DNA of 64,000 nucleotides from a virus. The notes under the pieces are model-generated. The model saw only the letters and a program-made list of their open reading frames with translations. It was not told where the DNA came from and did not search any database. How positions within the stretch are numbered: the first letter of the stretch is position 1; every line of letters starts with the position of its first letter. The translations under genes were made by a program, and so were the position numbers. The stretch covers positions 51,581-115,580 of the IMG/VR virus record IMGVR_UViG_3300023174_000084; one strand, written 5' to 3'. Below are positions 46,787 through 55,164 of this stretch, in pieces.

Positions 46787-48016
46787 TTAAGTTTTTATGT
46801 TCTTTTCCAAATTCTCTACTTTTTCAGTTAATTCTTTAATCGCCTCAACCAATAATGGTATGAGTTTTTCATAATATATCGTTAAATACTGTTCATCTAT
46901 TGGTGCCGGTACGACAATTTCGGGAAGAATTTTTTGTACCTCTTGAGCTGACAATCCAACTTCTTTTTTTGGTTTATAACCTAAAGATTGTGCAGTTTCA
47001 TTGGCCTCATAGTAAAATCCAGTCAAAGTATTGACTTTTTGTAAAGCATTATCTATAATACCTAACCTTTTTTTCAATCTGTCATCAGAGTAATAAGCTG
47101 TAATATTATCCGTAGCACGAATTTCACCAGACACACCGGATGCTGGCGTTCCTACACCAAAAGAACCAAATTGAACAGAAGCACCAGTATTAATATCTTG
47201 AGGTAAAGATAATTGTGGAATCGTAGTTGTACCACCTACAGTAATTTGGTTTGTGGTACCCGTAATCGATGAAACTTTGTTATTTGCTACGTTAAATGCA
47301 CCTTGAGCCAAACCATTTGCACCGTTGGCTGTTTCTCTCGCAACTGAGTCAATTGCAGAGATACCACCAGAAGAAATTGAAGCGAGAGCAGTATTTGCAG
47401 CTCCATAAGCTGAGGATGCATAACTATTTACCGCAGTAATTTGAGTATTCTGCCAAGTATCAACTCCTTGGATAACAGTAATACTAGTATTTTGATTACT
47501 ATTGATTGTTTCGATACTATTCAACCTAGTATTCTGTGTATTATCCACACCTTGTATAATACTAATAGAAGTATTTTGATTAGTATTAATGGTTTCAATA
47601 CTATCGAGTCTTGTATTTTGAGTTACATCAACACCTTGAATAATAGAAATACTAGTATTTTGTGTAATATTTACACCTTGTAATATAATAGTATTGGCCT
47701 GAGCTGATATAGCTATCTGCCTTGCTACGTTGTCGACCGCAGCACCACCTTGAATAGTATTTGCATAATCATAAACGGTTTGTGCTAAATTAGTTGCTGT
47801 ATTGGCTTGATTGTATCCTGCTGTGGCAATACCTGTGGCCACGTTAGCTTGATTGTATGCAGGATCTTCTACTGGAGGTAAATCAGGATACAACGAAGTA
47901 ATCGTAATTGTTCCGTTAGCAACAGAAACTCCACCACTCACACTGGCAATTGACGGTATTCCGTAATTTAATACTTTTTGTATAGAAGATGACGGAACGG
48001 CTATTGTATAATTCAT
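46787..48016 (-). CDS. Tail fibre with IIQGVD repeats and S74 chaperone (409 aa)
   Basis: The protein begins MNYTIAVPSSSIQKVLNYGI, then has helical AYNQANVATGIATAGYNQAN repeats, about five IIQGVD-x-TQNT units (100-190), a single NQITVGGTTTIPQLSLPQDI segment, and a C-terminal S74 chaperone (Ser310/Lys315 in SDDRLK). Domain order and S74 sequence are closest to the fibre at 28935-30929, a likely duplication. It overlaps the upstream gene by 4 bases. Its place in the baseplate operon (5-25) suggests a fibre joined near the hub or wedge. Confidence 0.87.
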   Translation of the reverse strand: MNYTIAVPSSSIQKVLNYGIPSIASVSGGVSVANGTITITSLYPDLPPVEDPAYNQANVATGIATAGYNQANTATNLAQTVYDYANTIQGGAAVDNVARQIAISAQANTIILQGVNITQNTSISIIQGVDVTQNTRLDSIETINTNQNTSISIIQGVDNTQNTRLNSIETINSNQNTSITVIQGVDTWQNTQITAVNSYASSAYGAANTALASISSGGISAIDSVARETANGANGLAQGAFNVANNKVSSITGTTNQITVGGTTTIPQLSLPQDINTGASVQFGSFGVGTPASGVSGEIRATDNITAYYSDDRLKKRLGIIDNALQKVNTLTGFYYEANETAQSLGYKPKKEVGLSAQEVQKILPEIVVPAPIDEQYLTIYYEKLIPLLVEAIKELTEKVENLEKNIKT

Positions 48017-48813
48017 GATGTAAATCCTAAATCATCTTTTAATTTATCTGTGCCAACAATTTCAATTAAACTGTTTTGTGTTGCACCAGTATTTGAGAAT
48101 TGTAATATATACGAATATTCATTTAATATTTCATATGAATTTGTATAAAATGTAATGTCGCCACTAGTTCGTGCATTAATTTCATTTGTAAATACTTGAA
48201 CATCAGAAATAATTGTATTCATTGCAGAATTTGTTATATTACTGTTGGCACCAATAAATGAGTTGGCTAATGTAATATAGTCGTTGCGTATTTTTGTGGT
48301 AGAATCAGAAATTGTATTTGCAATATACAAACTAGTAAAATTACCAAGAATTGGCACATTGTTTTGCACACCATCAGATTTATTAACAATTTGTAATATT
48401 TGACGACCAACATTAAGTCCAGAATTTAAATCTGGAAAAGCTGCCGTATTGGATGACTGTGTTACACCGGATAGATTATTTGTATGGTTTGTAAAGTTTG
48501 TAAGCGCTGTTTGTGCAGAACTAGCCGCAGCTAACATTGTATTTGCTAAATCCGGATTATCATAACCATATGCTTCTGTATTGGCATAAGCAACAATCCC
48601 TGTAATAAACACAGCCAATTCACCAATATTATCATTATATGGATTTTCATAATAACCACCCACAGCAGTATTGGCAATATCATCAATTTGCCATGTGGAC
48701 AAATCAATTGAAGAATTTTTAAGAAAGTTTTCTACACCAGGTGTGAGAGCATCATCACCTTTAAAATTGGTGGTATCAAAATTAAATCCTAAGCGTCCGT
48801 ATATACTTCCCAT
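48013..48813 (-). CDS. Baseplate-cluster protein of unknown function (266 aa)
   Basis: I do not recognise a family. The sequence is Asn/Thr/Ala-rich and mostly helical, e.g. NTMLAAASSAQTALTNFTNH (89-108), opening with MGSIYGRLGFNFDTTNFKGD. No catalytic motif, signal peptide or membrane segment is visible. One-base overlap with the gp5 C-terminal gene upstream and four-base overlap with the fibre downstream place it in the hub operon, so it is likely a virion protein, perhaps attaching the adjacent fibre (inference). Confidence 0.7.
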   Translation of the reverse strand: MGSIYGRLGFNFDTTNFKGDDALTPGVENFLKNSSIDLSTWQIDDIANTAVGGYYENPYNDNIGELAVFITGIVAYANTEAYGYDNPDLANTMLAAASSAQTALTNFTNHTNNLSGVTQSSNTAAFPDLNSGLNVGRQILQIVNKSDGVQNNVPILGNFTSLYIANTISDSTTKIRNDYITLANSFIGANSNITNSAMNTIISDVQVFTNEINARTSGDITFYTNSYEILNEYSYILQFSNTGATQNSLIEIVGTDKLKDDLGFTS

Positions 48814-49553
48814 TATGTCTCCATTGGCTTAGTTGGTGGTGATGTCGGCCGACCTTTGTTACCAATATGAACGTGTTGATTGACTTTCATGCGGAACATT
48901 TGTACCGAGCCAAACATATCAGACACCATTGGAGCAAACATTGAAACACCTGCATTAATTGTTGTACCAGCAATCATATAACCAATCGTTTCAACCGATT
49001 TAGTTGCTGATAATGAAATCTTAGCGGTAATATTACCATCTGCTTGTATCGATTGTGAACAACCAATATCACCACGAACCATTAAGTCTGCATTAATATT
49101 AACTGTTGAGGCACCCAAATTAATGTCACCTGAAGCATCAATATCTAAATCACCATTGACAATTTGCCTAGAATCACCTTGCACAATTTGTTTAACACTA
49201 CCTTTAATATTTTCATAGGCGTCACCATCAATCTGTGTATATGCATCACCTTTTACATTTAATACCGAATCACCTTCAATCGTAATGTTACAGACACCTT
49301 TAATTAATACATTTTTATCAGAAGCAATAATCTCATAACCTTTGCCAATAATTTTGTGTACCTCATCACCATTTGGATGCATTTCAATAAATGAACCAGA
49401 ACGGTGTTGTATACGAACACGCTCACGAGTTGGTGTATCATCCATTTCAAATGAATGGCCAGATTCAGTTTGCTGAATTGTGTTATACGGATATATCGGC
49501 TGATAATCGGTATTGGCTGCTGATTCGGGTTCAGTCCATGCGTATATTGTCAT
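48813..49553 (-). CDS. 5: Cell-puncturing needle protein, gp5 C-terminal beta-helix equivalent
   Basis: The 246-residue protein corresponds to the C-terminal part of T4 gp5: a conserved collar (TESGHSFEMDDTPTRERVRI, QHRSGSFIEMHPNGDEV, about 30-66) followed by the repeats of the triple-stranded beta-helix (GVCNITIEGDSVLNVKGDAY and similar, about 86-150). The final ~45 residues (VNQHVHIGNKGRPTSPPTKP) include a His pair possibly marking the tip. In T4 this region is joined to OB-fold and lysozyme domains in one chain; here it is a separate gene directly downstream of the OB-fold gene, with a one-base overlap. Confidence 0.9.
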   Translation of the reverse strand: MTIYAWTEPESAANTDYQPIYPYNTIQQTESGHSFEMDDTPTRERVRIQHRSGSFIEMHPNGDEVHKIIGKGYEIIASDKNVLIKGVCNITIEGDSVLNVKGDAYTQIDGDAYENIKGSVKQIVQGDSRQIVNGDLDIDASGDINLGASTVNINADLMVRGDIGCSQSIQADGNITAKISLSATKSVETIGYMIAGTTINAGVSMFAPMVSDMFGSVQMFRMKVNQHVHIGNKGRPTSPPTKPMET

Positions 49554-50482
49554 TATGGTTTTTGTGTATTACCTGTAGGTGATAAAGGTTTCTCATTTTC
49601 AATAATTAATTGTGCATCTTGAACAACTGCTAACTGGTCTTGTCGTATGCCTTCCACTTCTTTTGCAATATCTTTACCAACAGTAATTGCCTCCGAAATA
49701 CCTTGCGTAGCTGCACTTAAACACTCACTTAAAAATTTTGCAATTCGTGCTGGTAATGTAGCAATATATTGTATTAATTCTTGTAATGATTGTATAAATT
49801 TCTGTATATCTTGCAATGGTTCTAATTGATCACGAATAAATTTTTGTATTTGTTTTACTTTTGCTTTAATGGTTTTAATGGCATTACGGATCTCATCTGC
49901 AAATGGTGAAGAAGCTGTAGAAGCCCATAGACCTTCAATTGTTGTTCGTAATGTATTAATCAAACCACTTACTTGTATAGTTAGTTTTGCTATCTCAAAT
50001 TTAATGCCAGCAGGTATATCACACACATGAGCCAAATTAGAATTGGCCTGTGAAATGGCTGTATTTGCAACCACGCCTCGTGCTAGTGGTGCCAATGTTG
50101 GTTGACCCACTTGATACTGTATTTGACCTGCAGGTGGTTGTGCTGGTACTAGTTTACTTTGTGGTGAAAAACCTTTTGATTTATCATAAGATGTTTCAAA
50201 ACCAGGAAATACACCCAGCAATACTGGTGCCTGTGCCGATTCTCCATCAGAGAAAAATCCCATCACATAATCACCTAATCTTGGTGGACTAAATGTTTTT
50301 GAATTACTAGGTGATAACGATGGTTGAGCCCATGGTAAATCTTTAGTTGGTAGTTCTTGTAAATTATCAGTATGATAACCAAATATGCGAACACGCACTC
50401 GGCCAGTCTTTAAAGGATCAGCAATATCCTCTACAACACCGTACCACCAATTAAATCCGTCTTTACCTAGAAAATTATTCAT
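49553..50482 (-). CDS. 5: Baseplate hub OB-fold protein, gp5 N-terminal equivalent without lysozyme domain
   Basis: Residues ~1-105 form the gp5 OB-fold: WWYGVVEDIADPLKTGRVRV, RIFGYHTDNLQELPTKDLPW, and YVMGFFSDGESAQAPVLLGV. The remainder is not the T4L-like lysozyme domain but a helical region (about 140-300; KAKVKQIQKFIRDQLEPLQD and IQKFIQSLQELIQYIATLPA). The gene overlaps the hub gene upstream by 8 bases and the needle gene downstream by one. Together they would make the spike complex, with no peptidoglycan hydrolase activity in it. Confidence 0.88.
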   Translation of the reverse strand: MNNFLGKDGFNWWYGVVEDIADPLKTGRVRVRIFGYHTDNLQELPTKDLPWAQPSLSPSNSKTFSPPRLGDYVMGFFSDGESAQAPVLLGVFPGFETSYDKSKGFSPQSKLVPAQPPAGQIQYQVGQPTLAPLARGVVANTAISQANSNLAHVCDIPAGIKFEIAKLTIQVSGLINTLRTTIEGLWASTASSPFADEIRNAIKTIKAKVKQIQKFIRDQLEPLQDIQKFIQSLQELIQYIATLPARIAKFLSECLSAATQGISEAITVGKDIAKEVEGIRQDQLAVVQDAQLIIENEKPLSPTGNTQKP

Positions 50483-51863
50483 TTACAGCTTCTCTAAATT
50501 CTGAACTATTATTGTTAATTTGTGAATAGGCTGTTGGCGAACTATCTTTAGTAATCTCTAAAACAGTTTGATATGCTCCAGCTGATGTAATAATATGTCT
50601 TACAGCACTCACCAAATAAGTTCCTGAATAATATCTATCCAACTCTTTTTTGTTGGTTGACGGTTTCAATGTCAATAAATTAAAATTAATGGTGCGTCCA
50701 GCAGTGATACCAGGATCACCAGGTATGGTAATTTTAACCACAGTATAATTGACCAAACCAAGTTGTGCTGTTCTTAATGGTATATAATTCTCAATCGCAA
50801 TGTCTTTTGCAACAGAACCAGGAATGTCTTTAACATATTGTAATTGATTCTGAGAAGCATTTGATGTTAATACTTTAATACGAGAATCATAAGATTCGTT
50901 TTGTGTTTTGCCTAACCTATTTCTGAGTGGCACTAACACATCATTTTTATTCAGAGAAGATGTTTTCTTTTTTTCAAAGTAATCTTTATAATTAAACTCG
51001 GTTGTTTTATATGTTCTTGCTAATGGATCAATCGATATTAACTTATTGGCAAATGTACCAGAATTAATATCTTTTAATGCGTCATAAGTTTTAACAAACT
51101 CATAGTCCAATACTGTGATAGTTTTTTCTTGAAAATCTTGCACCGAATCTTCAATATTCTTGGCCTGATAACGATAAGTGGCATAAATTGGTTCTTTAAA
51201 CATTGATTGCAACGACCGGTAGTTGAAACCATTTTTAGTTTCAAAGAATAACATATCAGCGCCTACTGTTCCCGTTATCTTTGGTCTTGCATAAGTGGAC
51301 AACCAACTAATTGCTTCAAAAGGCTTCAAACGAGGTATAACAAAATTATACATGCCAATTGTTTGTTCTATTACTTGTATGTTTTTTTTCTTTACTTTTA
51401 ACTTCTCAACCAAAATATCTTCAATAATTTTGGATATTTCTACACCAGAATATGATTTACTGATTTTTATTTGTTCAGATAACAATAATTCTTCAGAACA
51501 AAAGTATAGTGTATATACTTCGCTGTTCATATTACCGCTAGGTTTTCTATCACTTGTCTTATAGATACGAAACAACTGATCGGTTGAATTGGTGCCTGTT
51601 CTTATTTTACCAAAATTAATTTCAATATATTCGTTGCCGGTTAACTGAAAGAGTTCTAGGAATCCTTGTGCATCAACCAATGTAACATAACCAGAAGTAA
51701 CAAAGCTGTAGATGTCCTCATAATATGATAATTCAACCAATAGTTTCTTCAACTCAAATTTTTGACCACTTGCGGTCAACAGATTGAGTGTCTGTATCGA
51801 AAAGTCTTGGGGATAATATGCACCAGGAGATTCAACCACTGGAACTTGTTGATTGTTTTCCAT
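50475..51863 (-). CDS. Baseplate hub protein, gp27-like
   Basis: The 462-residue protein is upstream of gp5 and has the layout of hub proteins (gp27/gpD type): YYPQDFSIQTLNLLTASGQK then an LVELSYYEDIYSFVTSGYVT strand pair (about 45-64), the VEISKIIEDILVEKLKV helix, and PRLKPFEAISWLSTYARP (about 172-189), which is the conserved pattern of a FDLM-type hub domain. The C-terminal part carries ITIPGDPGITAGRTINFNLL and YYSGTYLVSAVRHIITSAGA, typical of such hubs. It is longer than T4 gp27 (391 aa). Assignment is by fold pattern and neighbours. Confidence 0.7.
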   Translation of the reverse strand: MENNQQVPVVESPGAYYPQDFSIQTLNLLTASGQKFELKKLLVELSYYEDIYSFVTSGYVTLVDAQGFLELFQLTGNEYIEINFGKIRTGTNSTDQLFRIYKTSDRKPSGNMNSEVYTLYFCSEELLLSEQIKISKSYSGVEISKIIEDILVEKLKVKKKNIQVIEQTIGMYNFVIPRLKPFEAISWLSTYARPKITGTVGADMLFFETKNGFNYRSLQSMFKEPIYATYRYQAKNIEDSVQDFQEKTITVLDYEFVKTYDALKDINSGTFANKLISIDPLARTYKTTEFNYKDYFEKKKTSSLNKNDVLVPLRNRLGKTQNESYDSRIKVLTSNASQNQLQYVKDIPGSVAKDIAIENYIPLRTAQLGLVNYTVVKITIPGDPGITAGRTINFNLLTLKPSTNKKELDRYYSGTYLVSAVRHIITSAGAYQTVLEITKDSSPTAYSQINNNSSEFREAVNE

Positions 51864-51864
51864 A

Positions 51865-52464
51865 TTATTGTGACATCAATGATTTAAATTGTGATTCTAA
51901 TTGGTCAACGTAAATAGAATTAAGTATGTTTATTTTTCTTTTTGATTCATTTAGTTCATATTCATAATCATAAACAGAAACAATTCTTTTTGTTGTTTGA
52001 ACAGTAACAGTAGAATTGCCTATTGTATATGTTCTTGTGTTAGTCAATAAAGTATTATACTCAGCTTCATCAATATCAATGGTGTTAATAGTTACTGTAT
52101 TAGTAGAATTGTCAGTCTGTGTTAATTTCTTTTCATAACTATAAACAGTTGTGGTTGTATTACCAGATGGATACTTTTCTGCCATATAATTATCAAACAC
52201 ATTTGAATCCATTGGCCACGACCATTGTGGATCCAACAGTTCATTTGCAAACAAAACAATCCAATACCGATACGAATCACCATAATATTTGTATGCAATA
52301 GTTTCTGGCGTATCACCTTCTTGTATATCATATGAATAATATACAAGAGGATTTTTTAACACATCAGGTATGATACTGGCTCGTGCCAAAATGTTGGTGA
52401 ATACTCGTGAAACACCAACATTGTCAGTTTGAATTATTTTTGGTAAAGTATCAAAGTATTGCAT
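51865..52464 (-). CDS. 53: Baseplate wedge protein gp53
   Basis: The 199-residue protein is gp53 (T4 196 aa), which joins wedges to each other and to the hub. The signature NPLVYYSYDIQEGDTPETIA, YKYYGDSYRYWIVLFANELL, DPQWSWPMDSNVFDNYM (about 39-95) matches the LysM-like gp53 family. The C-terminal ~90 residues are helical with YEYELNESKRKINILNSIYV. It overlaps gp48 by one base, and sits next to gp5/hub genes as in T4 (53-5). Confidence 0.93.
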   Translation of the reverse strand: MQYFDTLPKIIQTDNVGVSRVFTNILARASIIPDVLKNPLVYYSYDIQEGDTPETIAYKYYGDSYRYWIVLFANELLDPQWSWPMDSNVFDNYMAEKYPSGNTTTTVYSYEKKLTQTDNSTNTVTINTIDIDEAEYNTLLTNTRTYTIGNSTVTVQTTKRIVSVYDYEYELNESKRKINILNSIYVDQLESQFKSLMSQ

Positions 52465-53405
52465 TAATAGCCTGCCTTAATCTTATCTTTATCAATGAGT
52501 TCGATTTCTTTAAAGTTCATTGTTAATGTTGTCTGAACTGGTGCACCATTATCATATGCAGCCCAACCATTAGGTGCATAGTTAACATCAATACTCTCAA
52601 TTACACTTTCAGCAACTCGTGTTACATTTTTGTTTTGTTGGCCATTGAAAAGAAAATCTAAATCAAATGTAGATGGCGGTACAAAAAACATACCAGCAGC
52701 TGCTGTTGTAATTTGTGGTGCGGCATGATATCTAAACAGTTTGATAATTTCTTTCACAGCTTCAGCTTCTTGTCGAGAATATGGTGTGAAAGTAAATGCC
52801 ATTTGATAGGTTCTGAAATCTATACCATCAAACAGTAATTGTTGTTGAGGATTAATTGCAAGACCTTGTGTTGATAATGCAAGCTTGGCCGCATTAGATT
52901 GTGCAACAGTTAAACCCAATGATGCAGTTTTTGCTAAAGTACCTAAAATAGGTTTATTTCCTACTACAGAATTGACCGCAACAGCCGCTTCATTTGCTAC
53001 TTCTACTAAACTTAAATTTCCATAACCTGCGTTGTACTGAAAATTTAATGTATCAGGAATATATAGAGAGATGGTTGCAACTTTTCGTTTCTTCTTTGGT
53101 TTGAAATTTAGTGTTTTTTGTGCATCACCAGCAAAGAAGTTTTTGACAGAATTAAATTGTTCTTTTAAACCTTCAAGTGATGTGGATTTATTAATAAATG
53201 TTTTAGCTTCTTCATAAGTAATGGGTTGAATCTCATTAATTGAAAATTGAACAATGTGACCTTTTGTCGCTGAACCCAAATCTCTAGGATATTGATAACT
53301 GTTTATGCCAAATTTATTACCAAATAATGCTCCAAGAGGACCATTAATGATATTACCCGGAATCGATACGCCGCCGATTGATGTTGGTATAGAAATGATA
53401 GCCAT
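52464..53405 (-). CDS. 48: Baseplate tail-tube cap gp48
   Basis: I take the ATG at 53405 (313 residues), not the 51-codon-longer open frame, because the extension would run into gp4 on the other strand and an AGGA site lies 6 bases before this ATG. Signatures: GHIVQFSINEIQPITYEEAK, VATISLYIPDTLNFQYNAGY, FRTYQMAFTFTPYSRQEAEA, and VKEIIKLFRYHAAPQIT, all typical of the gp48/tube-initiator family. gp48 (T4 364 aa) caps the hub before tube growth. A CATAAATA late-like octamer ends 25 bases upstream. It is the first gene of the long minus-strand array. Confidence 0.88.
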   Translation of the reverse strand: MAIISIPTSIGGVSIPGNIINGPLGALFGNKFGINSYQYPRDLGSATKGHIVQFSINEIQPITYEEAKTFINKSTSLEGLKEQFNSVKNFFAGDAQKTLNFKPKKKRKVATISLYIPDTLNFQYNAGYGNLSLVEVANEAAVAVNSVVGNKPILGTLAKTASLGLTVAQSNAAKLALSTQGLAINPQQQLLFDGIDFRTYQMAFTFTPYSRQEAEAVKEIIKLFRYHAAPQITTAAAGMFFVPPSTFDLDFLFNGQQNKNVTRVAESVIESIDVNYAPNGWAAYDNGAPVQTTLTMNFKEIELIDKDKIKAGY

Positions 53406-53422
53406 GGTTGTCCTAAAAAGAA

Positions 53423-53430
53423 TATAAGTA
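53423..53430 (+). promoter_or_regulatory. Late-like octamer TATAAGTA five bases before gp4
   Basis: TATAAGTA differs from TATAAATA at one base and lies 5 bases upstream of the gp4 ATG. A T4-like start site about six bases downstream would fall on the ATG itself. There is no good Shine-Dalgarno sequence for gp4. Confidence 0.35.
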
Positions 53431-53438
53431 TATTTATG
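53431..53438 (-). promoter_or_regulatory. Late-like promoter octamer CATAAATA before gp48
   Basis: CATAAATA on the minus strand overlaps the ATG of the divergent gp4 gene and ends 25 bases before the gp48 ATG, a normal late-promoter distance. It makes the 30-base gap a compact divergent control point for the whole baseplate array. Confidence 0.55.
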
Positions 53439-53870
53439 GCATATTCTGGACGATTTACACCTTCTAACCCTCAAAAATACATTGGGGATTATAACAATAT
53501 TATCTACCGGTCGAGCTGGGAAGTAAAAGTAATGAACTGGCTCGATAAGAATCCACAAATTATATCATGGGCTTCAGAAGAACTTATCATTCCTTATAAG
53601 TCACCAGTTGATGGACAATGGCACCGTTACTTTCCCGACTTTTTAGTGAAGATGCGAACCCGTGACGGTAAACTTAAAACCATGTTATTAGAGGTCAAAC
53701 CCAAAAAACAAGCACAACCACCAGAACCACGCAAACGAATCACTAAACAATACATTCAAGAGGTAATCACATGGGGTGTCAACCAATCGAAATGGAAAGC
53801 CGCCACCGAGTTTTGTTTAGATCGTGGTTGGGAATTCAAAGTTCTCACGGAAGATCATCTCGGACTGTAA
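53436..53870 (+). CDS. 4: Head completion protein gp4 (PD-(D/E)xK nuclease-like)
   Basis: The 144-residue protein is gp4 (T4 150 aa; also called 50), needed to complete packaged heads. Signatures: MAYSGRFTPSNPQKYIGD, YRSSWEVKVMNWLDKNPQII (24-43), and WASEELIIPYKSPVDGQWHR (45-64). The PD-(D/E)xK nuclease pattern is visible as FPDF (Asp68) followed by LLEVKPK (Glu86, Lys88). It opens the plus-strand block, reading away from gp48; in T4, 4 and 53 are codirectional, so this is an inversion relative to T4. Confidence 0.92.
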   Translation: MAYSGRFTPSNPQKYIGDYNNIIYRSSWEVKVMNWLDKNPQIISWASEELIIPYKSPVDGQWHRYFPDFLVKMRTRDGKLKTMLLEVKPKKQAQPPEPRKRITKQYIQEVITWGVNQSKWKAATEFCLDRGWEFKVLTEDHLGL

Positions 53871-53881
53871 CTAAATAGTAG

Positions 53882-54466
53882 ATGGCATCTAAACTTACAC
53901 AATTAGCAAGACAAAAAACTGCTTCTGAACTTCAAACGATGAGCCGTGAATCTTATCGTTGGATGACTAAGAAAATTGGTGAACTCAGCAATCCAACAGG
54001 GATCGCTTCTACGATTGCACGAGAAGATAGAGGAAATCATTTTCACAATGGAGGACTATATTTTTTCTATTATGACCCAAAGACCAAAGCAGACTTACCA
54101 TATTATGATAGATTCCCTTTGGTATTGGTATTAAACATTGACAATGATGGTTTTACTGGTTTGAACCTGCATTACTTGCCAATCCAGTATCGAGTCGCCT
54201 TTTTGGATAAATTGATGGATTTCGCTGTGGTTGACGGCAATAAAGACATTCAGCGTATGAGTGTCACCTATGATATATTAAACGCCTCCAGGCGGTTTAA
54301 AGAGTTCAAACCATGTTTTAAAAAGTATTTGAAGAACCACGTTCAATCAAAAATACTTGCCGTGCAGCCAAACGAATGGGATATTGCAGCATTCTTGCCA
54401 ATACAACAGTTTAGGAAAGCTTCCACATCTCAAGTGTGGCAAGAATCACTAGAACAGATACGATAA
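53882..54466 (+). CDS. 2: Putative gp2-like DNA end protector
   Basis: The 194-residue protein has the conserved block YFFYYDPKTKADLPYYDRFP, LVLVLNIDNDGFTGLNLHYL, PIQYRVAFLDKL (60-111). I associate this with the T4 gp2 type head-completion protein that binds packaged DNA ends; T4 also has 2 beside 4. It is shorter than T4 gp2 (274 aa), and my family recall is not firm. The C-terminus is basic (RRFKEFKPCFKKYLKNH). Start at 53882 lies 11 bases after gp4 and has no clear ribosome site; ACTAAATA sits 4 bases upstream. Confidence 0.6.
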   Translation: MASKLTQLARQKTASELQTMSRESYRWMTKKIGELSNPTGIASTIAREDRGNHFHNGGLYFFYYDPKTKADLPYYDRFPLVLVLNIDNDGFTGLNLHYLPIQYRVAFLDKLMDFAVVDGNKDIQRMSVTYDILNASRRFKEFKPCFKKYLKNHVQSKILAVQPNEWDIAAFLPIQQFRKASTSQVWQESLEQIR

Positions 54467-54475
54467 GGAAATAAA

Positions 54476-55141
54476 ATGGCGGGTTCAATTACCGAATTTA
54501 AATCTAGCTTTCAAAAAGATTTATCTCGTCCACATAAATTTGATGTGAACATTCCTATTCCTTTAACATTAATACCATACATTAAATCGGCAAAATCTCT
54601 TACATATCGTTGCGAGAATGCTAATTTACCTGGCAGAACCTTTGCTACAGCTGAACAAAAAACATATGGACCTGTAGAAAAATATCCATATCTTAACACA
54701 TACACCGATATTGATATGACATTTATTGTTGATGATGACATGACACAAAAGATTTTCTTTGATGCGTGGTTAAACTACATCAATCCATTATACAATAACA
54801 ATATACGATATAAAGGTGATTACTCAACCGTTATTACAGTAAATCAATATGATGTTACTAATCAAATATCATATTCTTGTAATCTCTATGATGCTTATCC
54901 TATTTCCATGAATCAAATGGATTTAGATTGGTCATCTGATGGATATCATAAATTGAATGTAACTTTTGCATATACTTACTGGCAAAACAACTCTCTGCAG
55001 GCTCTTGGTATGGAGTTTGTCGATGCTGGTATCAATGCAGTAAACAATATTGTTGGTGGCCTTGGTGGTAATGCCGTTGGTGCTGCCGGCACAGGAGTAA
55101 ATAATTTTATTAATGATATATCGTCTACATTTCGTAGATAA
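54476..55141 (+). CDS. 54: Baseplate tail-tube initiator gp54-like (tail-tube fold)
   Basis: The 221-residue protein follows the gp19/gp54 tail-tube pattern: RPHKFDVNIPIP, CENANLPGRTFATAEQKTYG (45-64), IDMTFIVDDDMTQKIFFDAW, and MNQMDLDWSSDGYHKLNVTF, AYTYWQ (about 144-171). This half-tube fold is used by gp54, which caps the baseplate and starts tube assembly with gp48. A Gly/Ala/Asn-rich tail (INAVNNIVGGLGGNAVGAAG) follows. An AAGGAAA ribosome site precedes ATG 54476. T4 gp54 is longer (320 aa), so the name is provisional. Confidence 0.75.
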   Translation: MAGSITEFKSSFQKDLSRPHKFDVNIPIPLTLIPYIKSAKSLTYRCENANLPGRTFATAEQKTYGPVEKYPYLNTYTDIDMTFIVDDDMTQKIFFDAWLNYINPLYNNNIRYKGDYSTVITVNQYDVTNQISYSCNLYDAYPISMNQMDLDWSSDGYHKLNVTFAYTYWQNNSLQALGMEFVDAGINAVNNIVGGLGGNAVGAAGTGVNNFINDISSTFRR

Positions 55142-55164
55142 TTTTAAAATGGAGTGAAAATACC

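Noticed and set aside
53406-53558. 51-codon N-terminal extension of gp48
   Set aside because: It runs antisense into the gp4 gene and has non-conserved, basic/aromatic sequence; an AGGA site marks the ATG at 53405.
53882-54466. Naming this gene gp3 (tail completion)
   Set aside because: The conserved YFFYYDPKTK/DGFTGLNLHYL block and the neighbour gp4 fit a gp2-type head-completion protein better, though the call remains uncertain.
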